Assembly (NCBI GenBank): GCA_016191285.1
Contig: JACPPA010000022.1
Span: 62,001 to 126,000 of the forward strand
Length of the DNA: 64,000 nt
Direction: 5' to 3'
Origin: Gammaproteobacteria bacterium
GTDB taxonomy: Bacteria; Pseudomonadota; Gammaproteobacteria; Ga0077536
The position numbers were made by a program, and so were the translations under genes. This document shows, piece by piece, positions 36,142 to 45,071 of this stretch. Every line of letters begins with the position of its first letter. The stretch's first letter is position 1. The notes under the pieces are model-generated. The model did no database searches. It worked only from the letters and a program-made list of their open reading frames with translations, and was not told where the DNA came from.

Positions 36142-36170
36142 CGTCTGGGCGAAACAGACGTTTGTTGCGG

Positions 36171-36296
36171 CGGTTGTCGGGTGTGCGCGTAGCGACTTGT
36201 GGAGCCTGCGGCGCAGGGACAGCGCCGCAGGCGGAACAGCGACGAGCCGGCCAGGGATGGCCGGCGAGGAAGAGCGGAGCGCGCACCCGACGACCG
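36171..36296 (+). repeat. AGGGA-loop hairpin repeat, full copy R1
   Basis: An outer stem (CGGTTGTCGGGTG at 36171, matched by CACCCGACGACCG to 36296) encloses two perfect hairpins: GCCTGCGGCGC-AGGGACA-GCGCCGCAGGC (36204-36232) and GCCGGCCA-GGGA-TGGCCGGC (36246-36265). Both show AGGGA in or beside the loop. Related copies are at 45072-45187 and, partly, 7757-7812. Fills most of the gap between tesB and the kinase gene. Confidence 0.7.
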
Positions 36297-36394
36297 TCGC
36301 TCACGACAGGAGTCTTTACGGAGCGCACAGGCCTTGGCCAAATCATTAAAGATCTGCCGAAATTCTCCGCTATGCGGGATATGAGTTAACCCGC

Positions 36395-38197
36395 ATGACC
36401 AGTACTACCACTAGACCTAAGTTTACTCGCTTTGAACTCCTGTCGCGGCTCGGCAGCGGCATGCATGGCCGTGTCTATCTGGCGTGGGACCCGCAACTCG
36501 AACGCAAGGTCGCATTGAAGGTGTTGACGGTCGACCGCGACTCCAGCGCGTCACTCGATCAATTCATGAGCGAGGCGCGCGCGGTGGCCAAAGTGGCGCA
36601 TCCCCACGTGATTCCGTTATTTGAAGCCGGCACCGAGCGCGGTGTGCCGTATCTGGTCTTTGAATATGTGCCCGGCCAGGTGCTGAAGGAACAAATCCGC
36701 GGCAAGGCGTTCGACGTGCCGGCCGCGCTTGGCATGATGACGCAAATTCTGGACGGAGTCGGGGCCGCGCACGCTCTGCAAATCGCGCATCTCGATCTCT
36801 CGCCGAACAATATTCTGGCTGACCGGCAGGGTCGCCTACGGGTGATGGATTTTGGTCTGGCGCGGTGGGTGCGCCGCGAGCGCGCCGAGAATGTCGACGA
36901 CATCCAGGGCACGCCGCGTTATATGAGTCCTGAACATTTCTTGGGCGGACGTTTGAGTCTACGTACCGATGTGTTCGCGCTAGGCCTCATCTTCTACGAA
37001 TTGCTGACGGGTAGTCCTGCGTTTGAAGCGCAAAAGTTCTCGCTCCTGCGCCAGTACATCGAAGACGCGCAATTAGACTGGAGCAAATTGCACGATCGAA
37101 AAGTGCCGCCGGAAATTATTGCCGTGATTCGTGACGCCGTGGCGCGCGATCCCAAAACACGCTTTAGCAACGCTTGTGAAATGCTCGCCATGTTGCGCGA
37201 AGCCCAACTTGCACAGAGCGCGCGTGAAAATCAGGACGTGGCGGTGCAGTTTTTATTGCGGCGATTGCACCGCCGACCGGAATTTCCCGCGTTCTCGAAC
37301 AGCATCGCCGAAATCAATCGTCTGACCAGTGACGACAGCACCGCCGGGTTGCAGCAACTGAGTGTGGTGGTGATGCGTGATTTCAGTCTGGCGAATCGCT
37401 TGATGAAGGTCGCAAATTCGGCGTTTTTCGATCGCGGAGCCGGCGGCGCGACCACGGTGATGCAAGCAATTCAGCGCGTGGGGACCAAAACGCTGCGTAT
37501 GCTCTGCAATGGTCTGTTGATGTTCGAGCATTTGAAATCGGACAACCCCGCACTGCAAGACGCCTTGGTCAGCTCCTTTATTGCCGGATTGTTGGGGCGC
37601 GGTCTCGCCGCCAAATTGCGCAAGGAACTCACCGACGAGGTATTCGTCTCGGCCATGTTCAATCGGCTCGGGCGCAATCTCGTCATTTACTATCTACGCG
37701 AAGAGCACGAGGAAATCGCACGATTGGTGGCCGCTGGCACGCCGGAGAACGAAGCCGAACGTCGCGTGCTAGCCACCACTAGCGCGGCCGTCGGCGCGGC
37801 CATCGCCGCAGCCTGGAAGTTTCCTCCGGAACTGATCGCGACGATACAACCGCTACCCAACGGCGAACTCCCGCTCGCCCATCACGCGCAAGAGTTTCAC
37901 CGATATTTCGCGCATTTCCCGAATGAATTATGCGCGCTAGCGGCGGCGCCAGTGGGGGGCGATCCCACGCTCGCCTTGAGCGCCATCAGCCAGCGCTATC
38001 AAAATGTATTGCAGGCGCCACCGGCGGTACTCGCCGGGCTGCTGCAACAGGCACTGGATAAATTCTCGGAACTCGCACCGACGCTGGGTATTGCGCGCGC
38101 GACCAGCGGATTCTGTCAACGCCTGGAACACTTCCTTGCGACAGTCGCCGAATCCATCTTGGAGTCGACGACCGAAGCGGTGCTAACGCCTGCGTAG
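36395..38197 (+). CDS. Serine/threonine kinase-HDOD fusion
   Basis: 600 residues. Residues about 10-275 are a Hanks-type protein kinase: glycine loop LLSRLGSGMHGRVYLAW, ATP lysine in KVALKVLTV, the catalytic loop HLDLSPNNIL (132-141; HRDLKPEN is usual) and DFGLARWVRR, then GTPRYMSPEHFL. Asp of HxD and DFG is kept, but the loop Arg is Leu and the Lys is Ser, so activity may be low. From about 285 an HDOD domain (RRLHRRPEFPAFSNSIAEIN; VVMRDFSLANRLMKVANSAF), a metal-free HD-like signalling fold often tied to chemotaxis, cyclic-di-GMP or DNA-damage responses. No membrane segment, unlike many bacterial kinases. It stands alone. Confidence 0.87.
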   Translation: MTSTTTRPKFTRFELLSRLGSGMHGRVYLAWDPQLERKVALKVLTVDRDSSASLDQFMSEARAVAKVAHPHVIPLFEAGTERGVPYLVFEYVPGQVLKEQIRGKAFDVPAALGMMTQILDGVGAAHALQIAHLDLSPNNILADRQGRLRVMDFGLARWVRRERAENVDDIQGTPRYMSPEHFLGGRLSLRTDVFALGLIFYELLTGSPAFEAQKFSLLRQYIEDAQLDWSKLHDRKVPPEIIAVIRDAVARDPKTRFSNACEMLAMLREAQLAQSARENQDVAVQFLLRRLHRRPEFPAFSNSIAEINRLTSDDSTAGLQQLSVVVMRDFSLANRLMKVANSAFFDRGAGGATTVMQAIQRVGTKTLRMLCNGLLMFEHLKSDNPALQDALVSSFIAGLLGRGLAAKLRKELTDEVFVSAMFNRLGRNLVIYYLREEHEEIARLVAAGTPENEAERRVLATTSAAVGAAIAAAWKFPPELIATIQPLPNGELPLAHHAQEFHRYFAHFPNELCALAAAPVGGDPTLALSAISQRYQNVLQAPPAVLAGLLQQALDKFSELAPTLGIARATSGFCQRLEHFLATVAESILESTTEAVLTPA

Positions 38198-38200
38198 TCC

Positions 38201-38728
38201 TTATTTTTTCTTTTTAACCATGTTCGTTCCCGACGATTTTGTCAGCGCGGCCTTCTTTTTCGATTTGGCCGGCGCCGCGCCAGCGATCTGAGTCTCCCAT
38301 AACCCTTGCGCTTGCTCCCAGCCCACCACCGCGACCGTCGCGCCACCTTCCGTGATGAATTCAAGCGGACCTAGGAAGGTCATATAGAACTCACTTGCCT
38401 GCGGAAAGTAGGTTCGATCGTGCCGGGCGTTGCAGGATTCGTAGCCGTAGCCGGGTGCGGTCGCGGTCGCACCCCCTTCGCCTGCGCCGCCACGAACTTC
38501 CATCTTGCCCTTGGTTAGCAAATATTCGCCGGGGCCGATGTGGCGATGACGGGCGAAGGAAGAGCCCTTGGGGCAATCAAAGATTGCGGTCCAGGCGCCC
38601 ATTTCGGGCGACACATGCAGAAGTTTCCAGCGGATCCCGCCCTCCGATAAATTTACCGGGAACGGCATCCACGGTTGGCTATCGATATGAACGTATTCCT
38701 GGGCAATTTTCGGCTTGAGCATACTCAT
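38201..38728 (-). CDS. Cupin-domain protein, lysine-rich tail
   Basis: 175 residues. A cupin fold with the metal ligands of motif 1 in FARHRHIGPGEYLLTKGKM (HxHx4E) and a second strand set in FYMTFLGPLEFITEGG. This arrangement is like acetylacetone-cleaving and related dioxygenases and anti-sigma ChrR cupins; the product cannot be named. Lysine-rich tail (AKSKKKAALTKSSGTNMVKKKK, over 20 residues so only described: about 20 residues with 9 lysines) is unusual for an enzyme and may bind nucleic acid or be a loose extension. Convergent with the kinase gene, ending 4 bases from it. Confidence 0.72.
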   Translation of the reverse strand: MSMLKPKIAQEYVHIDSQPWMPFPVNLSEGGIRWKLLHVSPEMGAWTAIFDCPKGSSFARHRHIGPGEYLLTKGKMEVRGGAGEGGATATAPGYGYESCNARHDRTYFPQASEFYMTFLGPLEFITEGGATVAVVGWEQAQGLWETQIAGAAPAKSKKKAALTKSSGTNMVKKKK

Positions 38729-38764
38729 TCCTCTCGCTTGGTTGGTCGATGATACACAGCTTTT

Positions 38765-39880
38765 TTAGACGGCGGCACGCGTTCGGTCGCGCAATTTCCG
38801 CCGCTCCAGCCGCGGCAGAATTTCCGCCTCCAACGTCGTCAGCCCCTCGCCATAATCGGGCCAGGATAGCGTGGCGCCCGCGAGCCCGCAGGCCGCCATG
38901 TCGGCGAGGAAAGTCGTCACTTCATCCGGCGTTCCGATCACGGGGAAACCAGAATAGCCCGCCATCATATTGCGCAGATATTGTGCGCGTAGTTCAGGGT
39001 CGGGCGATTGGCTGCCGGATTCTCGCGTAAAGGTATCGAGCAGGTTTCCCGCGGCGACCAAATCACCGTGGACTTCGATGACATGATGATAATAGTCAAT
39101 GGCCTCCGCGTGGCTTGGTCGACAGAAAATCGCGGCATTTCCCCACACCTCGACTTCACGCGCGAATTCCTCGCGCGCAATGCGCTTCACGTCCGACACA
39201 GTCTCACGCGCGGCATCCAGATTGGGGGCGAGGATGAAATTCATATCGGCGTGCTTGGCGGCAAAGCGGCGGCCGGCGAGACTCACGCCAGCACTCATGA
39301 TCGGCGGGCGCGGGCGTTGTCGCGGTTTCGGTTCGGCATAGCAGCGTGGCGCTTGAAAATACTTGCCATTAAAATCGAACTCGCCCGGCGTGGTCCACAA
39401 TTGTTCGATTAGTTTCATCCACTCGTCGGCGAGCGCATAACGTTCGGCATGCGGCAGCTGGGTTTTGCCAAACATCTCGACCTCGTGGCTGTTCCAGCCA
39501 GCGACCACGTTCAGACCGAACCGTCCGTGCGAAATATGATCGATCGTGACGCCTTGCTTGGCGGCTAAGACCGGGTGAATGGACGGCACTGCGCTGGTAG
39601 CGAAGAGGTGAATCCGTTCCGTCGCCTGCGCGAGTCCAGCGGCCCAGGTGTAGGTTTCGAACGTGCGGTGATTGAATTCGCTCGCGCCTCCAAATCCTTT
39701 CCAACGGCACACCGGAATAAGCGCTTCGAGCCCCATGCGATCGGCGGTTTGCGCTAGACGCACCGATTCAGCCCAATTCACTTCAAGGCCGTGCTCGGCG
39801 GTCGAGATCGTGCAGCCATGGCTCACATTCAGGCCAAAGACGGCGAGTTGAAAGGCGTTGTGGCTGAGCGGCATCGTCAA
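38765..39880 (-). CDS. LLM flavin monooxygenase (RutA/SsuD-like)
   Basis: 371 residues. FNVSHG-type N-terminus (VFGLNVSHGCTISTAEHG), then GLEALIPVCRWKGFGGASEF and GRFGLNVVAGWNSHEVEMFG, the flavin and substrate loop of the FMNH2-dependent group that includes pyrimidine monooxygenase RutA and alkanesulfonate monooxygenase SsuD. Needs a separate flavin reductase, not seen nearby. A rut operon is not present, so substrate may differ. ATG at 39880. Divergent from a second LLM gene at 40186. Confidence 0.82.
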   Translation of the reverse strand: MTMPLSHNAFQLAVFGLNVSHGCTISTAEHGLEVNWAESVRLAQTADRMGLEALIPVCRWKGFGGASEFNHRTFETYTWAAGLAQATERIHLFATSAVPSIHPVLAAKQGVTIDHISHGRFGLNVVAGWNSHEVEMFGKTQLPHAERYALADEWMKLIEQLWTTPGEFDFNGKYFQAPRCYAEPKPRQRPRPPIMSAGVSLAGRRFAAKHADMNFILAPNLDAARETVSDVKRIAREEFAREVEVWGNAAIFCRPSHAEAIDYYHHVIEVHGDLVAAGNLLDTFTRESGSQSPDPELRAQYLRNMMAGYSGFPVIGTPDEVTTFLADMAACGLAGATLSWPDYGEGLTTLEAEILPRLERRKLRDRTRAAV

Positions 39881-40185
39881 TGGCTACCCGGGTTCTGTTC
39901 GAGCGCGCAGCGATGTTCCGTCATCACCGCCACAACGGCGAGGGTGGTCGCTAGATCGAGCCAATTCCACCGCAAATCGGCGATCGTTGTCCGGTCGATG
40001 AACAGGCGAGTATGCGTGCATGGCGCTAGGGAGCGTAGCGCACCCCAGCGGAACTGGATAGCCAGGTCTCGAGGTCTTGTAGGCGCATCACCCACCGCGC
40101 CACGTCACGTCCGATTCCGCTTGCGCGATGGGCCAGGTGTCCGGGCATAATCAAGACCATCCACGGCAACCCAGTGAGGATGGGA
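39881..40185. other. Intergenic gap between divergent LLM genes
   Basis: 305 bases without a convincing gene. Short minus-strand frames (40026-40208 and 39877-40095) could together be a broken reading frame, with a hydrophobic end (LATTLAVVAVM), but no family is recognised. It must hold the two outward promoters; no clear -10 or operator was seen. Confidence 0.5.
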
Positions 40186-41211
40186 ATGGCGAAGATTAAG
40201 TTCGGCATGTTCGATTGGATCGATCAGGCCACGACCTCGATTCAAACCCTTTACGCGAACCGGCTCGCACTCGCAGAAGTCGCGGACAAGGCCGGCTTCT
40301 TTGCCTACCATTTGGCCGAGCATCACGGCACTCCCTTGGGGATGGCGCCTTCGCCGGCGTTGTTTCTGACCGCCGTGGCGCAGGGGACGCAGCGGATCCG
40401 TCTCGGCCCGTTGGCGTATTTATTACCCCTGTATAACCCCCTGCGCCTAATCGAAGAAGTCTGCATGCTCGATCAGTTATCAGGCGGACGCCTGGAGCTC
40501 GGGATCAGCCGGGGCGTGTCTCCGTACGAAATCGGTTGTTTCGATATCGATGCCAATGACACGCGCGAAATTTTCACCGAGACAGTCGAGATTTTTCGCG
40601 CCGGGATGCTGAATGACAGTTTGAATCACGCTGGCAAGCACTACCGTTATCGTGATGTGCCGATGGCGATCAAACCGCTACAGCGACCGTATCCGCCGTT
40701 GTGGTATCCCACGCATAACCCGGCCAGCGTCGAATACGCGGCACGCCATGGCTATCATTTCGTGAGTCTTGGGCCCATCAGCCTGCTCCGTGAACTAACC
40801 GATCACTATCGCGCGGTGTGGAACACCCATCGCCACGATCCGGATCGCATCAACGGTCATGTGACCGAGCCGATGCTAGGGACCATGCGCCAGGTCTTTA
40901 TCGCCGACACCGATGACGAAGCGATGACGACGGCCCGCGCCGCGTACCGCGACTGGAATCGCTCAATTACCTGGCTCTGGCATCGCCACCAGGACCACGC
41001 CGTCGATGCATTGTTTGATTGGGACACCGGTATTCTTGGCGAGACGATCCTCATTGGTTCGCCGCGCACAGTGCGCGAGAAAATTGAACGCCTGGTTGCC
41101 GAGAGCGGTTGCAACTATGTGATCGGCGCGTTTGCGTGGGGTACGCTGACGCAGGCGCAGAGTCTGCGTTCGTTGGAATTGTTCGCGACTCAAGTGATGC
41201 CCGGTTTTTGA
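40186..41211 (+). CDS. LLM class flavin-dependent oxidoreductase
   Basis: 341 residues, luciferase-like. MAKIKFGMFDWIDQATTSIQ, GFFAYHLAEHHGTPLGMAPS, IRLGPLAYLLPLYNPLRLIE and GRLELGISRGVSPYEIGCF are the characteristic barrel elements of bacterial luciferase alpha/beta-like monooxygenases. ATG at 40186 is chosen over 40174 because GAGGATGGGA lies just before it and the conserved sequence starts there. It is followed after 29 bases by pcaH on the same strand, so it may belong to the aromatic operon; a decarboxylating or ring-activating step is possible but not shown. Confidence 0.85.
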   Translation: MAKIKFGMFDWIDQATTSIQTLYANRLALAEVADKAGFFAYHLAEHHGTPLGMAPSPALFLTAVAQGTQRIRLGPLAYLLPLYNPLRLIEEVCMLDQLSGGRLELGISRGVSPYEIGCFDIDANDTREIFTETVEIFRAGMLNDSLNHAGKHYRYRDVPMAIKPLQRPYPPLWYPTHNPASVEYAARHGYHFVSLGPISLLRELTDHYRAVWNTHRHDPDRINGHVTEPMLGTMRQVFIADTDDEAMTTARAAYRDWNRSITWLWHRHQDHAVDALFDWDTGILGETILIGSPRTVREKIERLVAESGCNYVIGAFAWGTLTQAQSLRSLELFATQVMPGF

Positions 41212-41240
41212 CCTTGCACACGCTATCGTAGAGTGCGGCA

Positions 41241-41948
41241 TTGTTAACTCGCGAGCGCTATCGCAAGGCCACCCCGGACACGCAGCCGGCTTATAACTAC
41301 CCGCCGTACACGTCAACCCGCGCCCGCGCGCCGCGCGAAAGGTTGATTGAGATCCCGCAAGGGATCACGGAGACCACCGGCCCGCAGTTTCGCCAGGTGC
41401 AATTAGGTCCGAACGACAGCGATCTCACGACGCAGGCGGGCGGCGCGGCGCACGGTGAGCGGATCATCGTGACCGGACGGGTGCTCGATGAAACGGGGCG
41501 CCCGATTCCGCACACGCTGATTGAATTGTGGCAGGCCAATGCGGCGGGCCGCTACCGACATCCCGCTGATCAACATGCGGCGCCGCTCGATCCTAATTTT
41601 ACTGGCGCCGGACGCGTACGGACGGATGCTGCGGGTTACTATCGATTCCTGACGATTAGACCCGGGGCCTATCCGTGGCGGAATCATCCCAATGCCTGGC
41701 GTCCCGCGCATCTGCATTTTTCGATCTTTGGGCCCTGCTGCCTAACGCGTCTGGTAACCCAGATGTATTTCCCGGGCGATCCGCTGCTGCCCTTTGACCC
41801 CATCTTCAACAGCACGGCGGACGCCAACGCGCGGCAGCGCCTGGTGGCTGAGTTGGCGTGGGAGGTCACGCAACCGGAGTTTGCGCTTGGGTTTCGCTTC
41901 GATCTCGTGTTGCGCGGGCCGCACGAAACGCCGTCTACGCCAGGCTGA
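41241..41948 (+). CDS. pcaH: Protocatechuate 3,4-dioxygenase beta subunit
   Basis: 235 residues. The iron site is complete: Tyr105 in GRYRHPAD, Tyr144 in PGAYPWRN, His157 and His159 in PAHLHFSIFG, with the same spacing (39, 13 and 2) as in known PcaH; also LVTQMYFPGDPL. Cleaves protocatechuate between its hydroxyls to 3-carboxy-cis,cis-muconate. Start is a TTG at 41241; no ATG is suitable. Stop overlaps the pcaG start (TGATG). The N-terminus (YNYPPYTSTRARAPRERLI) is as in family members. Confidence 0.94.
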   Translation: MLTRERYRKATPDTQPAYNYPPYTSTRARAPRERLIEIPQGITETTGPQFRQVQLGPNDSDLTTQAGGAAHGERIIVTGRVLDETGRPIPHTLIELWQANAAGRYRHPADQHAAPLDPNFTGAGRVRTDAAGYYRFLTIRPGAYPWRNHPNAWRPAHLHFSIFGPCCLTRLVTQMYFPGDPLLPFDPIFNSTADANARQRLVAELAWEVTQPEFALGFRFDLVLRGPHETPSTPG

Positions 41949-42475
41949 TGACCCTGCTGCGCACCCCGTCGCAAACTATTGGCCCGTTTTCATCCATCGG
42001 ATTTGATTGGTTGAATGGGTCAGCGACCGTTGTCGCGGACGGTTCCATGGAATTCCTTACCATTGAGGGACGCATCCATGACGGTGACAGCCGGCCCGTC
42101 ACCGACGCGGTGCTCGAATTTTGGCAGGCCGATTCCGACGGCCAGTATCGCGAAGGCTTTACGCGAATCGTCGCCAATGCCGAGGGCCGCTTTCAGTTTC
42201 TGACGCCGAAACCGGGCTCAATCGTTGCGGTCGACGGCACTCATCACGCGCCACATTTGCTGGCGATGATCTTCATGCGCGGCTTACTCAAGCAGCTGTA
42301 TACGCGGCTGTACTTCAGCGATGAAGCGCTGAACGCGCGCGATCCCATTCTTAACTTAGTACCCTCCGCGCGACGTGCAACGCTCATCGCACGCCGCTCG
42401 ACATCGGAGCCGCCGACCTATGGCTGGGATCTGGTGTTGCAGGGCGCGCACGAGACGGTTTTTTTTGACTGTTAG
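41948..42475 (+). CDS. pcaG: Protocatechuate 3,4-dioxygenase alpha subunit
   Basis: 175 residues, slightly shorter than typical (about 190-200). Same fold as PcaH but without iron ligands: LLRTPSQTIGPFSSIGFDWL, DAVLEFWQADSDGQYREGF and HLLAMIFMRGLLKQLYTRLYF. It forms the heteromer with PcaH and shapes the substrate pocket. ATG at 41948 overlaps the pcaH stop by one base, so coupled translation. The C-terminal GWDLVLQGAHETVFFD is the usual end. Confidence 0.93.
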   Translation: MTLLRTPSQTIGPFSSIGFDWLNGSATVVADGSMEFLTIEGRIHDGDSRPVTDAVLEFWQADSDGQYREGFTRIVANAEGRFQFLTPKPGSIVAVDGTHHAPHLLAMIFMRGLLKQLYTRLYFSDEALNARDPILNLVPSARRATLIARRSTSEPPTYGWDLVLQGAHETVFFDC

Positions 42476-42494
42476 CAGCGCGGCGATCTGAGCC

Positions 42495-43820
42495 ATGGAA
42501 TTATTCGAGCCATTATTTGGATCCCCTGCCCTCAACGAACTCTTTGCGCCCCGCACGCAGGTGCAATTTCTGCTCAATTACGAAGCGGCACTCGCGAGCG
42601 CCGAAGCAGCGGCAGGCTTGATCCCAATCGCCGCCGCGCAGTCGATCGCGGCACATTGCCGCGTCGAACTTTTCGATCTCGAGGCGCTCGCGAAGGCGAC
42701 TCGCCTGGCGGGTAATCCGGTCATTCCGCTCGTCAAAGCGCTGGCCTTGCTGGTCAGCGCCGACGACACCAGCGCTGCACGCCATGTTCATTGGGGGGCG
42801 ACGAGCCAGGACGTGCTCGACACGGCGCTCGTGTTACAGCTCCGCCAGGTCCTCGATCTCGCGACTGATGGGCTAGGGCGTCTCGCACAGTCGCTGACCG
42901 CGCTGGTCGAGCAGCATCGCGGCACCGTGATGATCGCGCGGACCTTGTTGCAACATGCCCAGCCCACCAGCTTCGGTTTGAAAGCTGCCGGTTGGCTCAC
43001 TGCCGTACGGCGCGCCGCGGCCCGGATCGCGGCGGTGAGGCAGCGCGCGCTGGTACTGCAATTCGGCGGGGCGAGCGGCACCTTGAGCGGCTTGGGTGAC
43101 GCCGGCCTTCGCGTTAGTGAATATCTCGCTTCCCGTCTTGGCCTTTTGCTTCCCGATCTACCGTGGCATACCGAGCGCGATCAGCTTGTGGAAATCGGCA
43201 CGACCCTCGGAATGCTCGCCGGTACCCTCGGCAAAATCGCCAAAGATTTATCACTCCTGATGCAAACCGAAGTAGCGGAAGCCGTCGAATCTAGGCGGCC
43301 CGGGCAGGGTGGCTCGTCGGCCATGCCGCACAAACAGAATTCCGTGGGTTGCGCGGTCGTCATCGCCGCTTCGCTGCGCGCGCCAGGGCTGGTGGCAACC
43401 CTGTTGAGTGCCATGGGGCACGAGCACGAACGGGCCCTGGGCGCCTGGCATGTCGAATGGGAAACCCTGCCCGAACTCTGTCGTCTCGTCGTGGGTGCGC
43501 TGGGTCATTTAAATGAAATCTGCGCCAGCTTGAGCATTAACACCGCGCGCATGGCGGCGAATCTGGAACTAACGTCGGGCCTCGTGTACGCCGCTGATCT
43601 TGCCGGCGCCTTGGCACCAACCTTGGGTGCCGGTTCGCATGCGGTGGTCGAGGAACTGTGCCACAAGGCACGCGTGCGTGGCGAATCTCTACAGAACATG
43701 GCAGCACAGGATCCGCGCATCGTGGCGGCGCTAACGCGCGAACAACTACGCGAGGTGTTTACCACCGCGCATCATCTCGCCGCTGCCAATCGGTTAATCG
43801 ACCGCGCACTACAGAAGTAA
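42495..43820 (+). CDS. pcaB: 3-carboxy-cis,cis-muconate cycloisomerase
   Basis: 441 residues, fumarase/aspartase superfamily. Signature GGSSAMPHKQNSVGCAVVIA (SSxMPxKxNxxxxE-like loop) plus HWGATSQDVLDTALVLQL and HAQPTSFGLKAAGW. Converts carboxymuconate to 4-carboxymuconolactone, after PcaHG. The remaining beta-ketoadipate genes (pcaC, D, IJ, F) are not in the window. 19 bases after pcaG; GCGGCGATCTGAGCC before the start is a weak ribosome site. Confidence 0.93.
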   Translation: MELFEPLFGSPALNELFAPRTQVQFLLNYEAALASAEAAAGLIPIAAAQSIAAHCRVELFDLEALAKATRLAGNPVIPLVKALALLVSADDTSAARHVHWGATSQDVLDTALVLQLRQVLDLATDGLGRLAQSLTALVEQHRGTVMIARTLLQHAQPTSFGLKAAGWLTAVRRAAARIAAVRQRALVLQFGGASGTLSGLGDAGLRVSEYLASRLGLLLPDLPWHTERDQLVEIGTTLGMLAGTLGKIAKDLSLLMQTEVAEAVESRRPGQGGSSAMPHKQNSVGCAVVIAASLRAPGLVATLLSAMGHEHERALGAWHVEWETLPELCRLVVGALGHLNEICASLSINTARMAANLELTSGLVYAADLAGALAPTLGAGSHAVVEELCHKARVRGESLQNMAAQDPRIVAALTREQLREVFTTAHHLAAANRLIDRALQK

Positions 43821-43829
43821 ACGCCCGCA

Positions 43830-45011
43830 ATGCGCACCCAGGTCGGGATCATTGGCGCGGGCCCGGCCGGCTTACTGCTCTCGCATTTACTGCATTTGGA
43901 AGGCATCGAGTCCGTGGTGATCGAGCAACGTTCCCGCGCGACCGTCGAATCGACTATCCGCGCCGGCGTCCTAGAGCAAGGCACGGTCGACATCTTGTGC
44001 GAAGCCGGTGTCGGAGAGCGTCTGCGCCGCGAAGGGGTTGTGCATCATGGCTTCGAAATACGCTTTAACGGCGAGCGCCATCGCGTGCCGCTTAGCGAAC
44101 TCACGGGCGGTCCCGCCATCACCCTCTATGCGCAACACGAAGTGCTAAAGGATTTAATTGCCGCGCGCACCGCAGCCGCCAACGGCCAAATCTGCTTCGA
44201 GGCCAAAGGCAGTCGGGTGTTCGCGCCGGAGACCGCGCGACCGGGTATCGAGTTTCAAACGACGGCCGGTTCGCAACGTCTGGAGTGCGACTTTATCGCC
44301 GGCTGTGACGGCTATCATGGCGTGTCGCGGGCAGCGATTCCGGCTACGTCATGCCGCGAGTTCCATCGTGATTACCCCTACGCATGGTTTGGCCTATTGA
44401 CTGCCACGCCACGGGTTGCCGAAGAACTGATTTATTGCCACCACGAACACGGCTTTGCGCTCGTGAGTACGCGATCGCCCGGCATCCAACGGCTGTATTT
44501 TCAATGCAGCCCCAACACCCGCATCGAGGATTGGTCGGATGACCGAGTGTGGGACGAACTGCATTCGCGCCTGGCGATCGACGGCGGCGCCGCGCCGGCG
44601 ATCGGACCCATTTTGCAGCGCGACGTGGTGGGACTACGAAGTTTTGTCTGTGAACCGATGCAGTATGGACGGCTTTACTTAGCCGGCGATGCGGCGCACA
44701 TCGTACCGCCCACGGGCGCCAAGGGGATGAACCTCGCCATCGCGGATGTGCGAATCCTAGCGCGGGCGCTGACTGAATTCTATCGGAGCGGCGATCAGCG
44801 CTGGCTCGACGCGTATTCCAGCGATTGTCTGCGCCGGGTCTGGCGCGCGCAGCGCTTCTCGGCGTGGATGACCGCGCTGCTACACCGCCCTGATCCCTTC
44901 GATGCCTTTCAAGCGCGGCTTCAACACGCGGAATTCAACGCACTGAAGGCATCGGTCGAGGCCGCAAGGGTATTAGCGCAAAACTATGTCGGATGGTCGT
45001 GGGAGCAATGA
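43830..45011 (+). CDS. pobA: 4-hydroxybenzoate 3-monooxygenase
   Basis: 393 residues, as in Pseudomonas PobA. FAD motif GIIGAGPAGLLLSHLLHLEG, RAGVLEQGTVDILCEAGVG, the DG motif FIAGCDGYHGVSRAAIP and GD motif LYLAGDAAHIVPPTGAKGMN. Hydroxylates 4-hydroxybenzoate to protocatechuate with NADPH and O2, feeding PcaHG. 9 bases after pcaB, so one operon in the order pcaH, pcaG, pcaB, pobA. No pobR or pcaQ-type activator is next to it; the regulator is elsewhere or the downstream TetR. Confidence 0.95.
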   Translation: MRTQVGIIGAGPAGLLLSHLLHLEGIESVVIEQRSRATVESTIRAGVLEQGTVDILCEAGVGERLRREGVVHHGFEIRFNGERHRVPLSELTGGPAITLYAQHEVLKDLIAARTAAANGQICFEAKGSRVFAPETARPGIEFQTTAGSQRLECDFIAGCDGYHGVSRAAIPATSCREFHRDYPYAWFGLLTATPRVAEELIYCHHEHGFALVSTRSPGIQRLYFQCSPNTRIEDWSDDRVWDELHSRLAIDGGAAPAIGPILQRDVVGLRSFVCEPMQYGRLYLAGDAAHIVPPTGAKGMNLAIADVRILARALTEFYRSGDQRWLDAYSSDCLRRVWRAQRFSAWMTALLHRPDPFDAFQARLQHAEFNALKASVEAARVLAQNYVGWSWEQ

Positions 45012-45071
45012 CGAGCAGTCAATCGACGGACAAGAAAGACTCCTCGGAAGTATCGATTACGGTGGGCGGCC

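Noticed and set aside
36142-36166. CGTCTG/CAGACG hairpin and TTTGTT after tesB as a terminator
   Set aside because: Stem of only 6 bases and a broken T run; too weak to call.
39877-40208. Short minus-strand frames between the two LLM genes
   Set aside because: No start context or family; could be a broken gene but not supported enough for a call.
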